Of a stretch of 64,000 nt of DNA, positions 8,698-17,022 are shown in pieces. The notes below the pieces were generated by a model. The model worked only from the letters and a program-made list of their open reading frames with translations. It was not told the DNA's origin and searched no databases. Each line of letters opens with the position of its first letter. Positions within the stretch are counted from its first letter, which is position 1. Origin of the DNA: Lachnospiraceae bacterium. Its GTDB lineage: Bacteria > Bacillota > Clostridia > Lachnospirales > Lachnospiraceae. The DNA is taken from contig CAJTHM010000007.1 of NCBI GenBank assembly GCA_910576125.1, forward strand, positions 62,001 through 126,000. The letters are read 5' to 3'. Both the position numbers and the translations under genes were made by a program.

Positions 8698-10257
8698 ATG
8701 GAACTGAACTCCAAAGTGCTCTATGACAAAATCATGGGATGCTGGAACGGAAAAAACATCGGCGGGGTCCTGGGCGCTCCGCTGGAGGGGAGGAGGGGCG
8801 TTTTCGACGTGCAGTTCTACCTGCAGGAGGACATGGACGGCAATCCCCCTCCCAATGACGACCTGGATTTGCAGCTGGTGTGGCTGGCCGCCGCCGAGAA
8901 GTACGGCCAGCAGCTGACGCCGGAGATTCTGGGGGAATACTGGCTCACTTTCATCACGCCCCACTGGAACGAATACGGCAGAGGAAAAGGCAACATGACC
9001 GGCGGACTGGTCCCGCCCTTAAGCGGCCATGTGGAGAATACTTACCACAACAGCTGCGGCTGCTTCATCCGCAGCGAAATCTGGGCCTGCCTGTGCCCGG
9101 GCAATCCTGACCTGGCGGTAAAATACGCCTACCGGGACGGCGTAGTCGACCACAGCGAGGACGGCCTCTATGGGGAGCTGTTCTGCGCCGCTCTGGAAAG
9201 CGCCGCTTTCGCGGAGTCCGACAGGGATACTCTGGTGGAAATCGGCCTTTCCTACATCCCGGAGGACTGCCTCGTAGCCACAGCCGTCAAGCTGGCCCAG
9301 GAATGCTTCCGCCAGGGCCTGACCTGGCAGGAGGCCAGGAAACGCATGATGCAGGAGGTTCCCGGCACCTTCGGCATCCAGGGCAGCACGGACGGCAATA
9401 CCGAGGGCTTCCCCACCTCCCCCGCGGGCAACGACGCCCCCAACAACATCGGCCTGATGATGATCGGCTGGCTCTATGGGGAGAACGACTTCGGCAAGAG
9501 CCTGTGCATCGCCGCAGGCTGCGGGGAGGATACGGACTGCACCGCGGGCACTTTGGGGGCCATCCTGGGCATCATCCAGGGCAATGCGAGGCTGCCGGAA
9601 GAATGGCTGCGCCCCATCAACGACAAGATAAACACCCTCTGCATCGAAAAGACCAAGGCCCATCTGCTGGGCGGAATCCCCGGCACGGTGACGGAGCTTT
9701 CCGACAGGATCCTCCAGGACATCCCCAGATTCCTTTACAGGGATATGTGCGAGATTCTGCCGGAGGGCGGATACCGGGTGTTCTCCCAGCAGAACCTCTG
9801 CTGCACGGCCCGGGATACCAATTATGTGCCGGGCATAGGCGGGGTAGGGTTCTCACATGACAGGAATCCGGTATTCCACGAGAAATTCAGCCCCATGACG
9901 ATCCGCAGAGACCATCACATGTTCCGGCTCTATCTGGAGCACCCACAGGGCGTGTTCCTGGGAAACGGGGAAGCGCTTGCGCTGCGGCTCACTGTGGAGG
10001 CCACCGCTTTTTGCTGCCAGCAGTGGATGAATATCCGGATATATGCCCCGGACTTCCTGGCAGTGCGCCCGGGAAAATCTTTAAGCCTGCCGCTGCACAA
10101 TACGCTGCAGACGCCTGCCGTGGTGGATTTGACTCTGGCCGCGGCAGATGGTCTCTGCGATGGGATGCCTGCCGGGGAGGCAGATGTCCTGATAGAGGTG
10201 TCCCTGGCCGGGCGGCACAGCTATGAGGTCATCAAGACGCGGCTGTACATAAGATGA
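8698..10257 (+). CDS. ADP-ribosylglycohydrolase family protein
   Basis: A 519-residue protein. The first 340 residues are an ADP-ribosylglycohydrolase (DraG/ARH, PF03747) fold: IMGCWNGKNIGGVLGAPLEG at residues 13-32, PPNDDLDLQLVW with the metal-binding acidic pair, DGVVDHSEDGLYGELF, and AGCGEDTDCTAGTLGAILG with the second metal site. The last 180 residues are a beta-rich extension without a recognised fold. Relatives with this layout sit in carbohydrate or nucleoside catabolic loci, so the substrate may be a small glycoside rather than a modified protein; this is inference. The start ATG follows AAAGGAGATTTTT. Expression is probably controlled by the divergent AraC protein. Confidence 0.87.
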   Translation: MELNSKVLYDKIMGCWNGKNIGGVLGAPLEGRRGVFDVQFYLQEDMDGNPPPNDDLDLQLVWLAAAEKYGQQLTPEILGEYWLTFITPHWNEYGRGKGNMTGGLVPPLSGHVENTYHNSCGCFIRSEIWACLCPGNPDLAVKYAYRDGVVDHSEDGLYGELFCAALESAAFAESDRDTLVEIGLSYIPEDCLVATAVKLAQECFRQGLTWQEARKRMMQEVPGTFGIQGSTDGNTEGFPTSPAGNDAPNNIGLMMIGWLYGENDFGKSLCIAAGCGEDTDCTAGTLGAILGIIQGNARLPEEWLRPINDKINTLCIEKTKAHLLGGIPGTVTELSDRILQDIPRFLYRDMCEILPEGGYRVFSQQNLCCTARDTNYVPGIGGVGFSHDRNPVFHEKFSPMTIRRDHHMFRLYLEHPQGVFLGNGEALALRLTVEATAFCCQQWMNIRIYAPDFLAVRPGKSLSLPLHNTLQTPAVVDLTLAAADGLCDGMPAGEADVLIEVSLAGRHSYEVIKTRLYIR

Positions 10258-10266
10258 CTTTTCCTG

Positions 10267-11025
10267 TCAATCCATGTCAGGGCCGGTATACATGCCGGCC
10301 CTCTCTTTCAATCCTTTCATCATGCGGGACGAAATCAGGCATTCGTCTCCGTTCACCATGTAGATTACCCGGTTCTGGAAATCGATTTCCCGGATATTAT
10401 CCCTGTTCACCAAAAAAGACCGGTGGCAGCGGTAGAATCGATCGTCCACCTGTTTTTCGATTTCCTTGATTTTCCCCAGGAATTCCATCTGGCGGTTCTT
10501 GCAGTGGAGGATGATTTTGTGCACATTGGGGGAAGTCTCGAAGAAGAGGATGTCGTCGTAGTCTATGGTAAATATTTTTTCATTTACTTTTACGGAAAAG
10601 TTTGCGTGAACTTTGTTGTTGGCGGAGGCGAATCTCTGGTTGGCTTTCAGGATGCATTCGTACACTCTTTTTCCCAGTTCTTCCGGGTTGTCCTTTAAAA
10701 TGAAGTCCAGCGCCTCCAGTTTGTAGATGAATGTCATGTAGCTCATTTCGGAATGGGTCGTGATGAATATGACGAAGCCTCTGGGGTCATATTTTCTGAT
10801 TTCCTGCGCCAGGGTCAGGCCTGTCATGTCCGCGCCCAGTTCGATGTCCAGGAAGTACAGGCCCACTTCTTCTGTCTCTTTCACTTTGTCCAGGATGACA
10901 TAGGGGTCTTCGGAGACGCAGCACAGCTCCATGTCCAGGTCTTCCATGAGGACGATGTTTTCGATAATCTGCTGGATTTTGTCTCTTTCTATTTCGATGT
11001 CTTCACATATATATATTTTCAACAT
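10267..11025 (-). CDS. Response regulator with LytTR DNA-binding domain (AgrA-like)
   Basis: A 252-residue cytoplasmic regulator. Residues 1-125 form a receiver domain with the acidic pair Glu8-Asp9 and the phosphorylation site in LYFLDIELGADMTG. Residues 140-245 form a LytTR domain with DDILFFETSPNVHKIILHC and FYRCHRSFLVNRDNI. The ATG at 11025 follows AAGGAGAG. It belongs with the AgrC-like kinases at 12676 and 13980, although it is transcribed in the other direction and is separated from them by an ABC ATPase gene. It should control the ABC transporter or its own locus through the repeat upstream. Confidence 0.92.
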   Translation of the reverse strand: MLKIYICEDIEIERDKIQQIIENIVLMEDLDMELCCVSEDPYVILDKVKETEEVGLYFLDIELGADMTGLTLAQEIRKYDPRGFVIFITTHSEMSYMTFIYKLEALDFILKDNPEELGKRVYECILKANQRFASANNKVHANFSVKVNEKIFTIDYDDILFFETSPNVHKIILHCKNRQMEFLGKIKEIEKQVDDRFYRCHRSFLVNRDNIREIDFQNRVIYMVNGDECLISSRMMKGLKERAGMYTGPDMD

Positions 11026-11135
11026 ACTGGATTCTCTCCTTATGGCTGCGGCCTCGCCAGGGCGGGAGCAGGGGATTTGGGCTGGCTGTGCCGGGGCATT
11101 TCGCTTTGCGGGCGCTTACCTTAGGAATTGTCGGA

Positions 11136-11211
11136 AAATAACCGCTACAATTTGTTTAGGAAAAAGCCCGGAAATACAATAAAAATTGCTGCAAACTTGT
11201 AGCGGTTATTT
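11136..11211. promoter_or_regulatory. Long perfect inverted repeat upstream of the LytTR regulator
   Basis: AAATAACCGCTACAA at 11136-11150 is repeated exactly as its reverse complement TTGTAGCGGTTATTT at 11197-11211, with 46 bp between. The arms contain the CTACAA/TTGTAG core that recalls AgrA-type LytTR half sites. It lies 111 bp before the regulator start and 114 bp after the stop of the ABC ATPase gene. Confidence 0.6.
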
Positions 11212-11324
11212 GTAGACACTTCCTTATTATCATTATCACGAAATGCCCGGGGATTGTCAACCTATACTTATACTGCATAACGCCGGAATTTATCATACTG
11301 AAATTTGCCAGGCAAGCGACATTC

Positions 11325-12191
11325 TCAGTCTTTTATCAACTCCAGGAATGTGTCTTCCAGCGTCTCGGATGCCTCATAGAGGCCTGTCAGCACCACATTG
11401 TGGGATGCCAGCAATTTTGCCACATCATTCTTTTCCTCCTCGCTGATGCCGATCCGTACCTCTTTCTCATTCTGGGAGAGCACTTGATATCTGTTCTCCC
11501 GGAGGATTCTCTCTACCGCTTCCGTATCCAGGCTTTCGATGACATAAGCGATCTGTCTCTTCCTGTCCCCATGGAAATCCATGCACTGGATGACCTCTCC
11601 TTTTTTGATCATAATGGCCCTGTCGCACATTTTTTCCAGTTCGCCCAGCAGGTGACTTGAAATCAATACGGTGATGTTCTTTTCATCTGCTATCTTCCGG
11701 ATGTATTCGCGGACTTCATAGATGCCTTCCGGATCCAGGCCGTTGGTGGGTTCATCCAGCACCAGCACGTCGGGATCCTTTAACAGGGCCTGGGCGATTC
11801 CCAGTCTCTGCCGCATGCCCAGGGAGTATGCTTTGACATTTTTGTCTGCGGCATCTGTCAGGCCCAGGAGTTCCAGCAGCTCTTTTGCTTTCTTCTTTCC
11901 TACGCCATTGAGTCCGGCAAAGTACATCAGGTTCTGGTAGCCTGTGTTGTAGGGATAGAAATTGGGGGTCTCGATCATGCAGCCGATATCTCTGACGCCG
12001 CTTAAGTCCACTTCTCCGGTATAGTTTCTGGTCAGCCCTACCAGAATCTTCATGATGCTGGTCTTCCCGGCTCCGTTGGGCCCGATCAGCCCTACAATCT
12101 CCCCTCTTTTCAGTTCAAAGGACACATGATTCAAAATCTGGAAATCCTTTGCCCTTTTGCTGACATCGTTCACTCTTAATGCACAACTCAT
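11325..12191 (-). CDS. ABC transporter ATP-binding protein (BcrA/lantibiotic-immunity type)
   Basis: A 288-residue ABC ATPase. Walker A is GPNGAGKTS near residues 40-48, the signature is YSLGMRQRLGIAQALL, Walker B is VLVLDEPTNGLD and the switch His is in ISSHLL. The C-terminal 80 residues are the extension usual in ABC-2 exporters of the bacitracin or lantibiotic immunity type. The start Met (12191) follows CAGGAGGAAAAAT. The best partner is the ABC-2 permease at 15593-16318, on the same strand but separated by the two kinase genes and an ATPase remnant. Confidence 0.9.
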   Translation of the reverse strand: MSCALRVNDVSKRAKDFQILNHVSFELKRGEIVGLIGPNGAGKTSIMKILVGLTRNYTGEVDLSGVRDIGCMIETPNFYPYNTGYQNLMYFAGLNGVGKKKAKELLELLGLTDAADKNVKAYSLGMRQRLGIAQALLKDPDVLVLDEPTNGLDPEGIYEVREYIRKIADEKNITVLISSHLLGELEKMCDRAIMIKKGEVIQCMDFHGDRKRQIAYVIESLDTEAVERILRENRYQVLSQNEKEVRIGISEEEKNDVAKLLASHNVVLTGLYEASETLEDTFLELIKD

Positions 12192-12448
12192 ATTTTTCCT
12201 CCTGATTCTGTGGATATCTTCCCGGAATCCCGGGAAAACGTTTTGCCGCTTTCCCCGCCTGAGATTCCGAGAGCATAAACGCACTGGTTCTTCCTGACAG
12301 CCGGAGTCCGCCCTAGACCTTTCCGTTTTATATCGATAGCAAAATCACAGGGCGGATTCGGTTATCTGAATCCTATTATAAAGCAAAAATCTTTATTTCC
12401 CCTTTTCTGTCGTAAATGCCTGTTTTTGAATCATGAATGCTGTTTCCC

Positions 12449-12477
12449 TTGTCAGTCTATGCACATTATACTATAAT
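12449..12477 (+). promoter_or_regulatory. Sigma-A promoter for the tandem sensor kinases
   Basis: TTGTCA at 12449-12454 and TATAAT at 12472-12477 have a 17-bp spacer. Transcription from here would give a leader of about 190 nt before the first kinase, which includes the 34-bp repeats at 12522-12583. Confidence 0.65.
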
Positions 12478-12521
12478 GAATTGGATGCCGGGATTGGCTT
12501 GTGCGTCCCGGAGTTGGATTT

Positions 12522-12583
12522 GGGGCGGCTTTGGATTCGAGTCGGCTTTAGATTCGGGGCGGCTTTGGATTCGAGTCGGCTTT
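12522..12583 (+). repeat. Two-copy direct repeat in the kinase leader
   Basis: A 28-nt unit at 12522-12549 is repeated without change at 12556-12583, a period of 34 bp. The core of each unit is GGGGCGGCTTTGGATTC. The surrounding sequence (12490-12521) has a weaker partial copy. It lies in the untranslated leader between the promoter and the start codon at 12676. Confidence 0.8.
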
Positions 12584-12675
12584 GCCCGCAAAACAAACCT
12601 GCGGCTCCATGGGCGCGCCCTTGCCGGCGTTTCCCAAAGCAGATTACAGATAACAGCCGCTTTCAGGAGCTTTTT

Positions 12676-13935
12676 ATGACGACACTAATCATTACCGCAA
12701 TATGGAATGCGCTTATGCTGACCTGCGATATTTATATATTGACCCATGTACATCTTTCCGTAAAAAAATACCTGGTATTCTTCCTCTCGTTTTCGGCGCT
12801 CTTTTTCATGCAGCTGTATTTCAGCTTTTCGCTGATGCTGCTGATCGCGCTTTCGCTGAATTCGGTTCTGCTGGTGAAATTCACGGGGAAACTATATGCT
12901 GTGTTCTATGTCCCGCTGGGATATATTATAAACTGCATATTAGGGAACTTAATTTCGTTTGCCGCCAATATGGCATGGGATCTCACCATCCAGGAATTGA
13001 ATGCCGATACCCTTTATATTGTCATATTCATCAGCTGTGCAATCCTGTTCTCCTGCCCCGTCCTTTATCTGGTCAGGCGATTGCTTCAGAGATATCTGAT
13101 TGATACCTTTGAAAAAATGAACAGAAAGCTGCTGGCTTTGATTGCTTTGACGCTTTTGCTCTGTTCCTTTATGCTCTTCACCATGGCTTCTTTTTTTGAT
13201 ACCCTGGAGATCACCCACAGAGAGTTCTTTTTGATGGTCTCTTCCCTTGTGCTCTATTTCCTGTTCACTTTCAGCATGATCCTGATCGTGCTGCACACCA
13301 CCAGGAAAAGCTACGAGGCCCAGAAAAAGGTAGAGTACCTGGAGAACCTGGATGAATACACCAGAAACCTGGAAATGGTATATAATAACCTGCGCTCCTT
13401 CCGGCACGATTACATCAATGTCATGGCTTCCCTGGCGGCTTATATCGACGAGAAGAGATATAAGGAGCTGGGAACTTTTTTCTATGAACATATCCTGCCC
13501 ATGCAGAAAGGTCTCACCCAGAAGAACGCCGCCCTGAACAGCCTGCTGCATGTCCATGTCATGGAGCTGAAGAGCATTTTATATACCAAGCTGCTCCTGG
13601 CCGTCAATCAGGACATCGAAGTGAATATCGACATCCCGGACGAGATCGATTCCATCCACATGGATCCCGTGGACCTGACCAGGATGCTGGGAATCTACCT
13701 GGACAATGCCATCGAGGCCTGCCTGGAGACGAAGCATCCGACCCTGAATTTCCATCTGGGCAGGCTGAATCAGGACGTGGTGTTCATCATATCGAACACT
13801 TTTATCGACAAGGGGCTTTCCGTGGCGCAGATGCAGAACAAGGAAACCACCGAAATTTTGAACCGCTATGACAATATTTTTCATGAGACTTTGATTGACG
13901 AGGGGCTGTTCATACAGCAGATACAGATATCATAA
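12676..13935 (+). CDS. AgrC-like sensor histidine kinase lacking the ATP-binding G box
   Basis: A 419-residue membrane kinase of the AgrC (HPK10) class. Start 12676 follows CAGGAGC. Six hydrophobic helices fill residues 1-205, then a coiled linker (EAQKKVEYLENLDEY) and the phosphoacceptor His near 243 in RSFRHDYINVM. The N box DNAIEACL is present. Compared with the adjacent paralogue, 14 residues are missing after AQMQNKETT, exactly the stretch that holds GxGHGIGL. The frame is kept. Without that loop ATP binding should fail, so this copy is probably a sensor without kinase activity, perhaps working as a partner in heterodimers. It overlaps no gene and ends 44 bp before the second copy. Confidence 0.88.
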   Translation: MTTLIITAIWNALMLTCDIYILTHVHLSVKKYLVFFLSFSALFFMQLYFSFSLMLLIALSLNSVLLVKFTGKLYAVFYVPLGYIINCILGNLISFAANMAWDLTIQELNADTLYIVIFISCAILFSCPVLYLVRRLLQRYLIDTFEKMNRKLLALIALTLLLCSFMLFTMASFFDTLEITHREFFLMVSSLVLYFLFTFSMILIVLHTTRKSYEAQKKVEYLENLDEYTRNLEMVYNNLRSFRHDYINVMASLAAYIDEKRYKELGTFFYEHILPMQKGLTQKNAALNSLLHVHVMELKSILYTKLLLAVNQDIEVNIDIPDEIDSIHMDPVDLTRMLGIYLDNAIEACLETKHPTLNFHLGRLNQDVVFIISNTFIDKGLSVAQMQNKETTEILNRYDNIFHETLIDEGLFIQQIQIS

Positions 13936-13979
13936 ATGGTTCCTATCATTTGACGATACGCTGTTTTAAGGAGATTTTT

Positions 13980-15284
13980 ATGATGACGCTATATCTGATT
14001 GCTTCCATAGGTATCGGGATTATGATGACATGTGACGTCTTCCTGTTGGCCCATCCGCTTCTTTCCCTGAAAAAATACCTTGTTTTCTTTTTGTCCTTTT
14101 CAGCGCTCTTTTTTATCATGAATTCTTTTGCCTATTATCCTATGTTGTTCGTGATACTGGCGGTGAATTCTATCCTGGCAGTGAAATTCACAGGGAAATT
14201 CTATTCGGTTTTTTATGTGCCGCTGGGCTATATCGTGAACTGCGTCTCCATCAATATCATAGGGCTGGCAGCCAATATGATCTGGGACGTCTCCGTCCAG
14301 GAAGTAAATTCCGATAAATGCCTTATCCTCCTGCACAACGTCTCTACAATGGCCCTGAGCTGTCCTTTCCTTTATCTGGCGAGACTGCTGTTTCAGAAAT
14401 ACCTTATCAGCACTTTTGAAAAAATGAGCAGAAGGCTGCTGGTTTTGATTGTTTTGACCCTTTTGCTCTGCGCATTCATGGTTCTCACCATGTCTTCTTT
14501 TTTTGACAACGTGGAAGTCAGCCACAGGGAGTACTTTCTGATGGCTTCTTCCGTTATCCTTTATTTTCTGTTTACGGTGAGCATGATTTTCATCGTGCTG
14601 CACACAGCCAGGAAAAGCTACGAAGCGGAGAAAAAAGTAGAATATCTGGAGAACCTGAACGAGTACACCAGGAACCTGGAAATGGTATATGACAACCTGC
14701 GTTCCTTCCGGCATGATTATATCAATGTCATGTCTTCGCTGGCGGCCTATATCGACGAGGAGAAATATGAGGAGCTGGAAACCTTTTTCTATGAGCATAT
14801 CCTGCCCATGCAGAAGAACCTCACCCAAAAGAACGGAGCGCTAAATAATTTATTGCACATCCATCTGTTGGAGCTGAAAAGCATTTTATATACCAAGCTG
14901 CTCCTGGCGGTGAACCAGGATATCGAAGTGAACATCGATATCCCGGATGAGATTGATGCCGTCCCCATGGATCCGGTGGACCTGACCAGGGTGCTGGGGA
15001 TTTATCTGGACAATGCCATCGAGGCCTGTCTGGAGACGGAGCGTCCTGTCCTGAATTTCCATCTGGGCAAAATGAATCAGGATATCGTATTCATCATATC
15101 GAATACATTTGTGGACAGAGGGCTTTCCGTGGCGCAGATGCATAAAAGGGACGTGACCACAAAGGGGGAGGGCCATGGCATCGGCCTTTGCAATGTATCC
15201 GAAATATTGAACCGCTATGACAATATTTTCCACGAGACCCTGATTGAAGACGGGCTGTTCATACAGCAGGTGCGGATTTCCTGA
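13980..15284 (+). CDS. AgrC-like sensor histidine kinase (intact copy)
   Basis: A 434-residue kinase, a close tandem duplicate of the preceding gene. The start follows AAGGAGATTTTT and reads Met-Met-Thr-Leu. Six membrane helices (residues 1-205) form the likely peptide-sensing part, followed by the linker and His244 in RSFRHDYINVM. N box DNAIEACL and G box GEGHGIGLCNV are complete, so the GHKL ATPase domain should work. It probably phosphorylates the LytTR regulator at 10267. No AgrB or AgrD gene is nearby, so the signal is not a classical self-made Agr peptide from this locus. Confidence 0.92.
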   Translation: MMTLYLIASIGIGIMMTCDVFLLAHPLLSLKKYLVFFLSFSALFFIMNSFAYYPMLFVILAVNSILAVKFTGKFYSVFYVPLGYIVNCVSINIIGLAANMIWDVSVQEVNSDKCLILLHNVSTMALSCPFLYLARLLFQKYLISTFEKMSRRLLVLIVLTLLLCAFMVLTMSSFFDNVEVSHREYFLMASSVILYFLFTVSMIFIVLHTARKSYEAEKKVEYLENLNEYTRNLEMVYDNLRSFRHDYINVMSSLAAYIDEEKYEELETFFYEHILPMQKNLTQKNGALNNLLHIHLLELKSILYTKLLLAVNQDIEVNIDIPDEIDAVPMDPVDLTRVLGIYLDNAIEACLETERPVLNFHLGKMNQDIVFIISNTFVDRGLSVAQMHKRDVTTKGEGHGIGLCNVSEILNRYDNIFHETLIEDGLFIQQVRIS

Positions 15285-15325
15285 ATGATTCGCTCTGCCA
15301 TTCCCAATATCTTGACAAAACTGTT

Positions 15326-15567
15326 TCAACTACCATTATCAGGCACATGGTTATCATCCTCTGTTGTGTTACGACGGGCTGACAGGCAATCTTCCAAAGG
15401 CAGAGCTTCGCGACGGAACCATGTATTGCAGCAAAATTTTCTTTTCCGCCTCACAGCGTGTTCCCTGTCCAAGGCCGCTGTAGGCTCATCAAGAAGAATT
15501 ATTTTCGCTTTGCTGTTGGAAAAGGCTCTGGCGGCATTGCCTCTCTGCTGCTCCCCGTTCCTCTTCT
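15326..15567 (-). pseudogene. Remnant of an ABC transporter ATPase
   Basis: On the minus strand one frame reads GEQQRGNAARAFSNSKAKII followed by LLDEPTAALDRE, which is the signature motif and Walker B of a MacB/LolD-type ATPase. A TAG stop lies just before it, the signature Ser-Gly-Gly is lost (KRNGEQQR), the usual Val/Ala residues after QQR are changed, and no Walker A or N-terminal half exists. The frame ends at 15326. It lies between the second kinase and the ABC-2 permease, so the locus once held a further transporter. Confidence 0.8.
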
Positions 15568-15592
15568 AACCTGCAGGAGCCGAACCGTTACA

Positions 15593-16318
15593 CTATAAAT
15601 CCTTTTTCTGCAAAATGCCCATGCCCACAATGGAAAACGCAACGCCTGTGACCAGGAACACGGCGATATTCCTGACGCTCCAGTCCTGGTACAGCAGGAA
15701 CTGATCGGACTGGCAGAACAGCACATAATCCATGACTTTATCCAGCCCCGCTATCTTCTGCCCCATCATCTGGAGGATGCCGGGCATCACCCAGAACAGC
15801 ACAATCAGATAGATAAAAGGCATAATTGTGCTATTGCGCACACAGGTAATCATCACCGCGGTGGCGCCTATGGCAAACCCATAAATCATATAGATCAGGA
15901 TTTCCTTTCCGATGACCGCCAGCAGCCCAGACGCCGTCCAGGGCTGCCCGCAGATGACTATAGCTACGTCGTACAGAATGCCGCCGCACAGGCCAATCAG
16001 CATATTGGCAAGGGCTATGCTCACGATTTTCGCGGTGACGATCTGAATCCTGCTGCTCCTTGACGTAAAGACAAACGTGGCCGTCTTCAGGTCGAACTCC
16101 TCCCCCAGGCTCTTTGCCGCCAGGAACATGATCAGGATGCTGGAAAAGTTCCCGAAGAACGCAATCACATTGTGCACCCCGAAGCTCTCCGGGAACGCAT
16201 ACGCGCCGTATGCCATGCCGCCTCCCATGACCAGCGACATCAGCAGGCCGAACAGAAACTCTCGCTTTTTCAGTAACTTCTCCAATTCCAGGAATGTAAT
16301 GCTTATTGTCTTCTTCAT
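15593..16318 (-). CDS. ABC-2 type transporter permease
   Basis: A 241-residue integral membrane protein with about six hydrophobic segments (near 20-40, 53-70, 98-125, 135-160, 168-190, 212-232). The pattern fits the permeases of lantibiotic-immunity or bacitracin-type ABC exporters. The ATG at 16318 follows AAAGGAGAGTC. It probably pairs with the ATPase at 11325-12191; the adjacent ATPase remnant cannot serve. Its genomic place beside AgrC-like kinases and a LytTR regulator suggests export of, or resistance to, a peptide. Confidence 0.82.
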   Translation of the reverse strand: MKKTISITFLELEKLLKKREFLFGLLMSLVMGGGMAYGAYAFPESFGVHNVIAFFGNFSSILIMFLAAKSLGEEFDLKTATFVFTSRSSRIQIVTAKIVSIALANMLIGLCGGILYDVAIVICGQPWTASGLLAVIGKEILIYMIYGFAIGATAVMITCVRNSTIMPFIYLIVLFWVMPGILQMMGQKIAGLDKVMDYVLFCQSDQFLLYQDWSVRNIAVFLVTGVAFSIVGMGILQKKDL

Positions 16319-16448
16319 GACTTTGACTCTCCTTTCTCTTTCCTCCCATTATAAGCAGTTTCCATCCCCATCCCTGTTTTTTTCCTAAACGATTGAAAAT
16401 CCGTCGCAAGCGTCAAAGCATCCTCTGACCGTATTCCGCGCCCCTCCA

Positions 16449-16493
16449 AAAGCGTTCAGCCCTCTTTCATTATAACTGTCGAATGAACGCTTT
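16449..16493. promoter_or_regulatory. Inverted repeat overlapping the -35 box
   Basis: AAAGCGTTCA at 16449-16458 and its exact reverse complement TGAACGCTTT at 16484-16493 are 25 bp apart. The right arm overlaps the -35 element of the promoter at 16491, so a bound regulator could block it. No regulator gene for it can be named. Confidence 0.5.
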
Positions 16494-16519
16494 ACACTTT
16501 AGGCATAGATTGCTATAAT
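16491..16519 (+). promoter_or_regulatory. Strong sigma-A promoter for the 63-residue gene
   Basis: TTTACA at 16491-16496 and TATAAT at 16514-16519 are 17 bp apart, 46 bp before the start codon at 16566. Confidence 0.75.
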
Positions 16520-16565
16520 AGTGGTAGATACAAGTTGACAACGTTTCCAGAAAGCAGGTGATCAT

Positions 16566-16757
16566 ATGCCAAACGGTCTTGAAATCATGAAAGCTGCGAT
16601 TGACGATTTTGAAGAGATACAAGAGTATATGTTTTTAGCCAAAAAAGAAAATGCTACAGAAACATATGAAAGATTGAAAAAGAAGTATTTATCTTTAAAA
16701 GCTATTTTAAATGTTAGTGGCGTGAACCTCACAGACATCGACAGAATCAGGGAATAA
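16566..16757 (+). CDS. Small alpha-helical protein of unknown function
   Basis: A 63-residue ORF with its own strong promoter, an AAAGCAGGTG binding site and a terminator after it, so it is a real gene. The product is charged and predicted helical (FEEIQEYMFLAKKENATETYERLKKKYLSLKAIL is the central part in two runs of heptad-like hydrophobics), with no signal peptide, membrane segment or Cys. It is more AT-rich than its neighbours. I do not recognise a family. It sits between the ABC permease and the fatty-acid module. Confidence 0.7.
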   Translation: MPNGLEIMKAAIDDFEEIQEYMFLAKKENATETYERLKKKYLSLKAILNVSGVNLTDIDRIRE

Positions 16758-16794
16758 CATTCCTGACAGCCGAATCGCAGCCGCGAACCAAGGT

Positions 16795-16836
16795 GCAAAG
16801 TCTTTACTGAATCATCAAAGGCTTTGCGCTTTCTTT
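16795..16836. terminator. Bidirectional terminator-like hairpin
   Basis: GCAAAGTCTTT (16795-16805) pairs with AAAGGCTTTGC (16817-16827), 11 bp with one G-U, then GCTTTCTTTC. It follows the 63-residue gene. Confidence 0.7.
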
Positions 16837-16906
16837 CGTTCAAGGCATCAGACGGCATGAGACCAGACCCAAAAACGCTTTTCTTTTATTGACTTTTCCG
16901 GACAGA

Positions 16907-16927
16907 TATGATACCGTAACTATCATA
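16907..16927. promoter_or_regulatory. Palindromic operator in front of the acyl-CoA ligase
   Basis: TATGATA-N7-TATCATA is a perfect 7-bp inverted repeat, placed 13 bp after a TTGACT (-35-like) element at 16889-16894 and 95 bp before the ligase start. The same ATGATA-N7-TATCAT pattern occurs before the oleate hydratase gene at 20153. It is a good candidate site for the TetR protein encoded at 18914. Confidence 0.65.
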
Positions 16928-17022
16928 CATACTTTACTGCTTTAAATCGAAAACGTGCAAAGGATGGCACAGGACAGCGGAATGTGCCTGTTTTCCTTTG
17001 CAGCGGACAGGAGGAAAAACAG

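Noticed and set aside
16566..16757. The 63-residue protein as an AgrD-type signal peptide
   Set aside because: It has no Cys or Ser thiolactone motif, no amphipathic leader with conserved acidic tail, and no AgrB is present.
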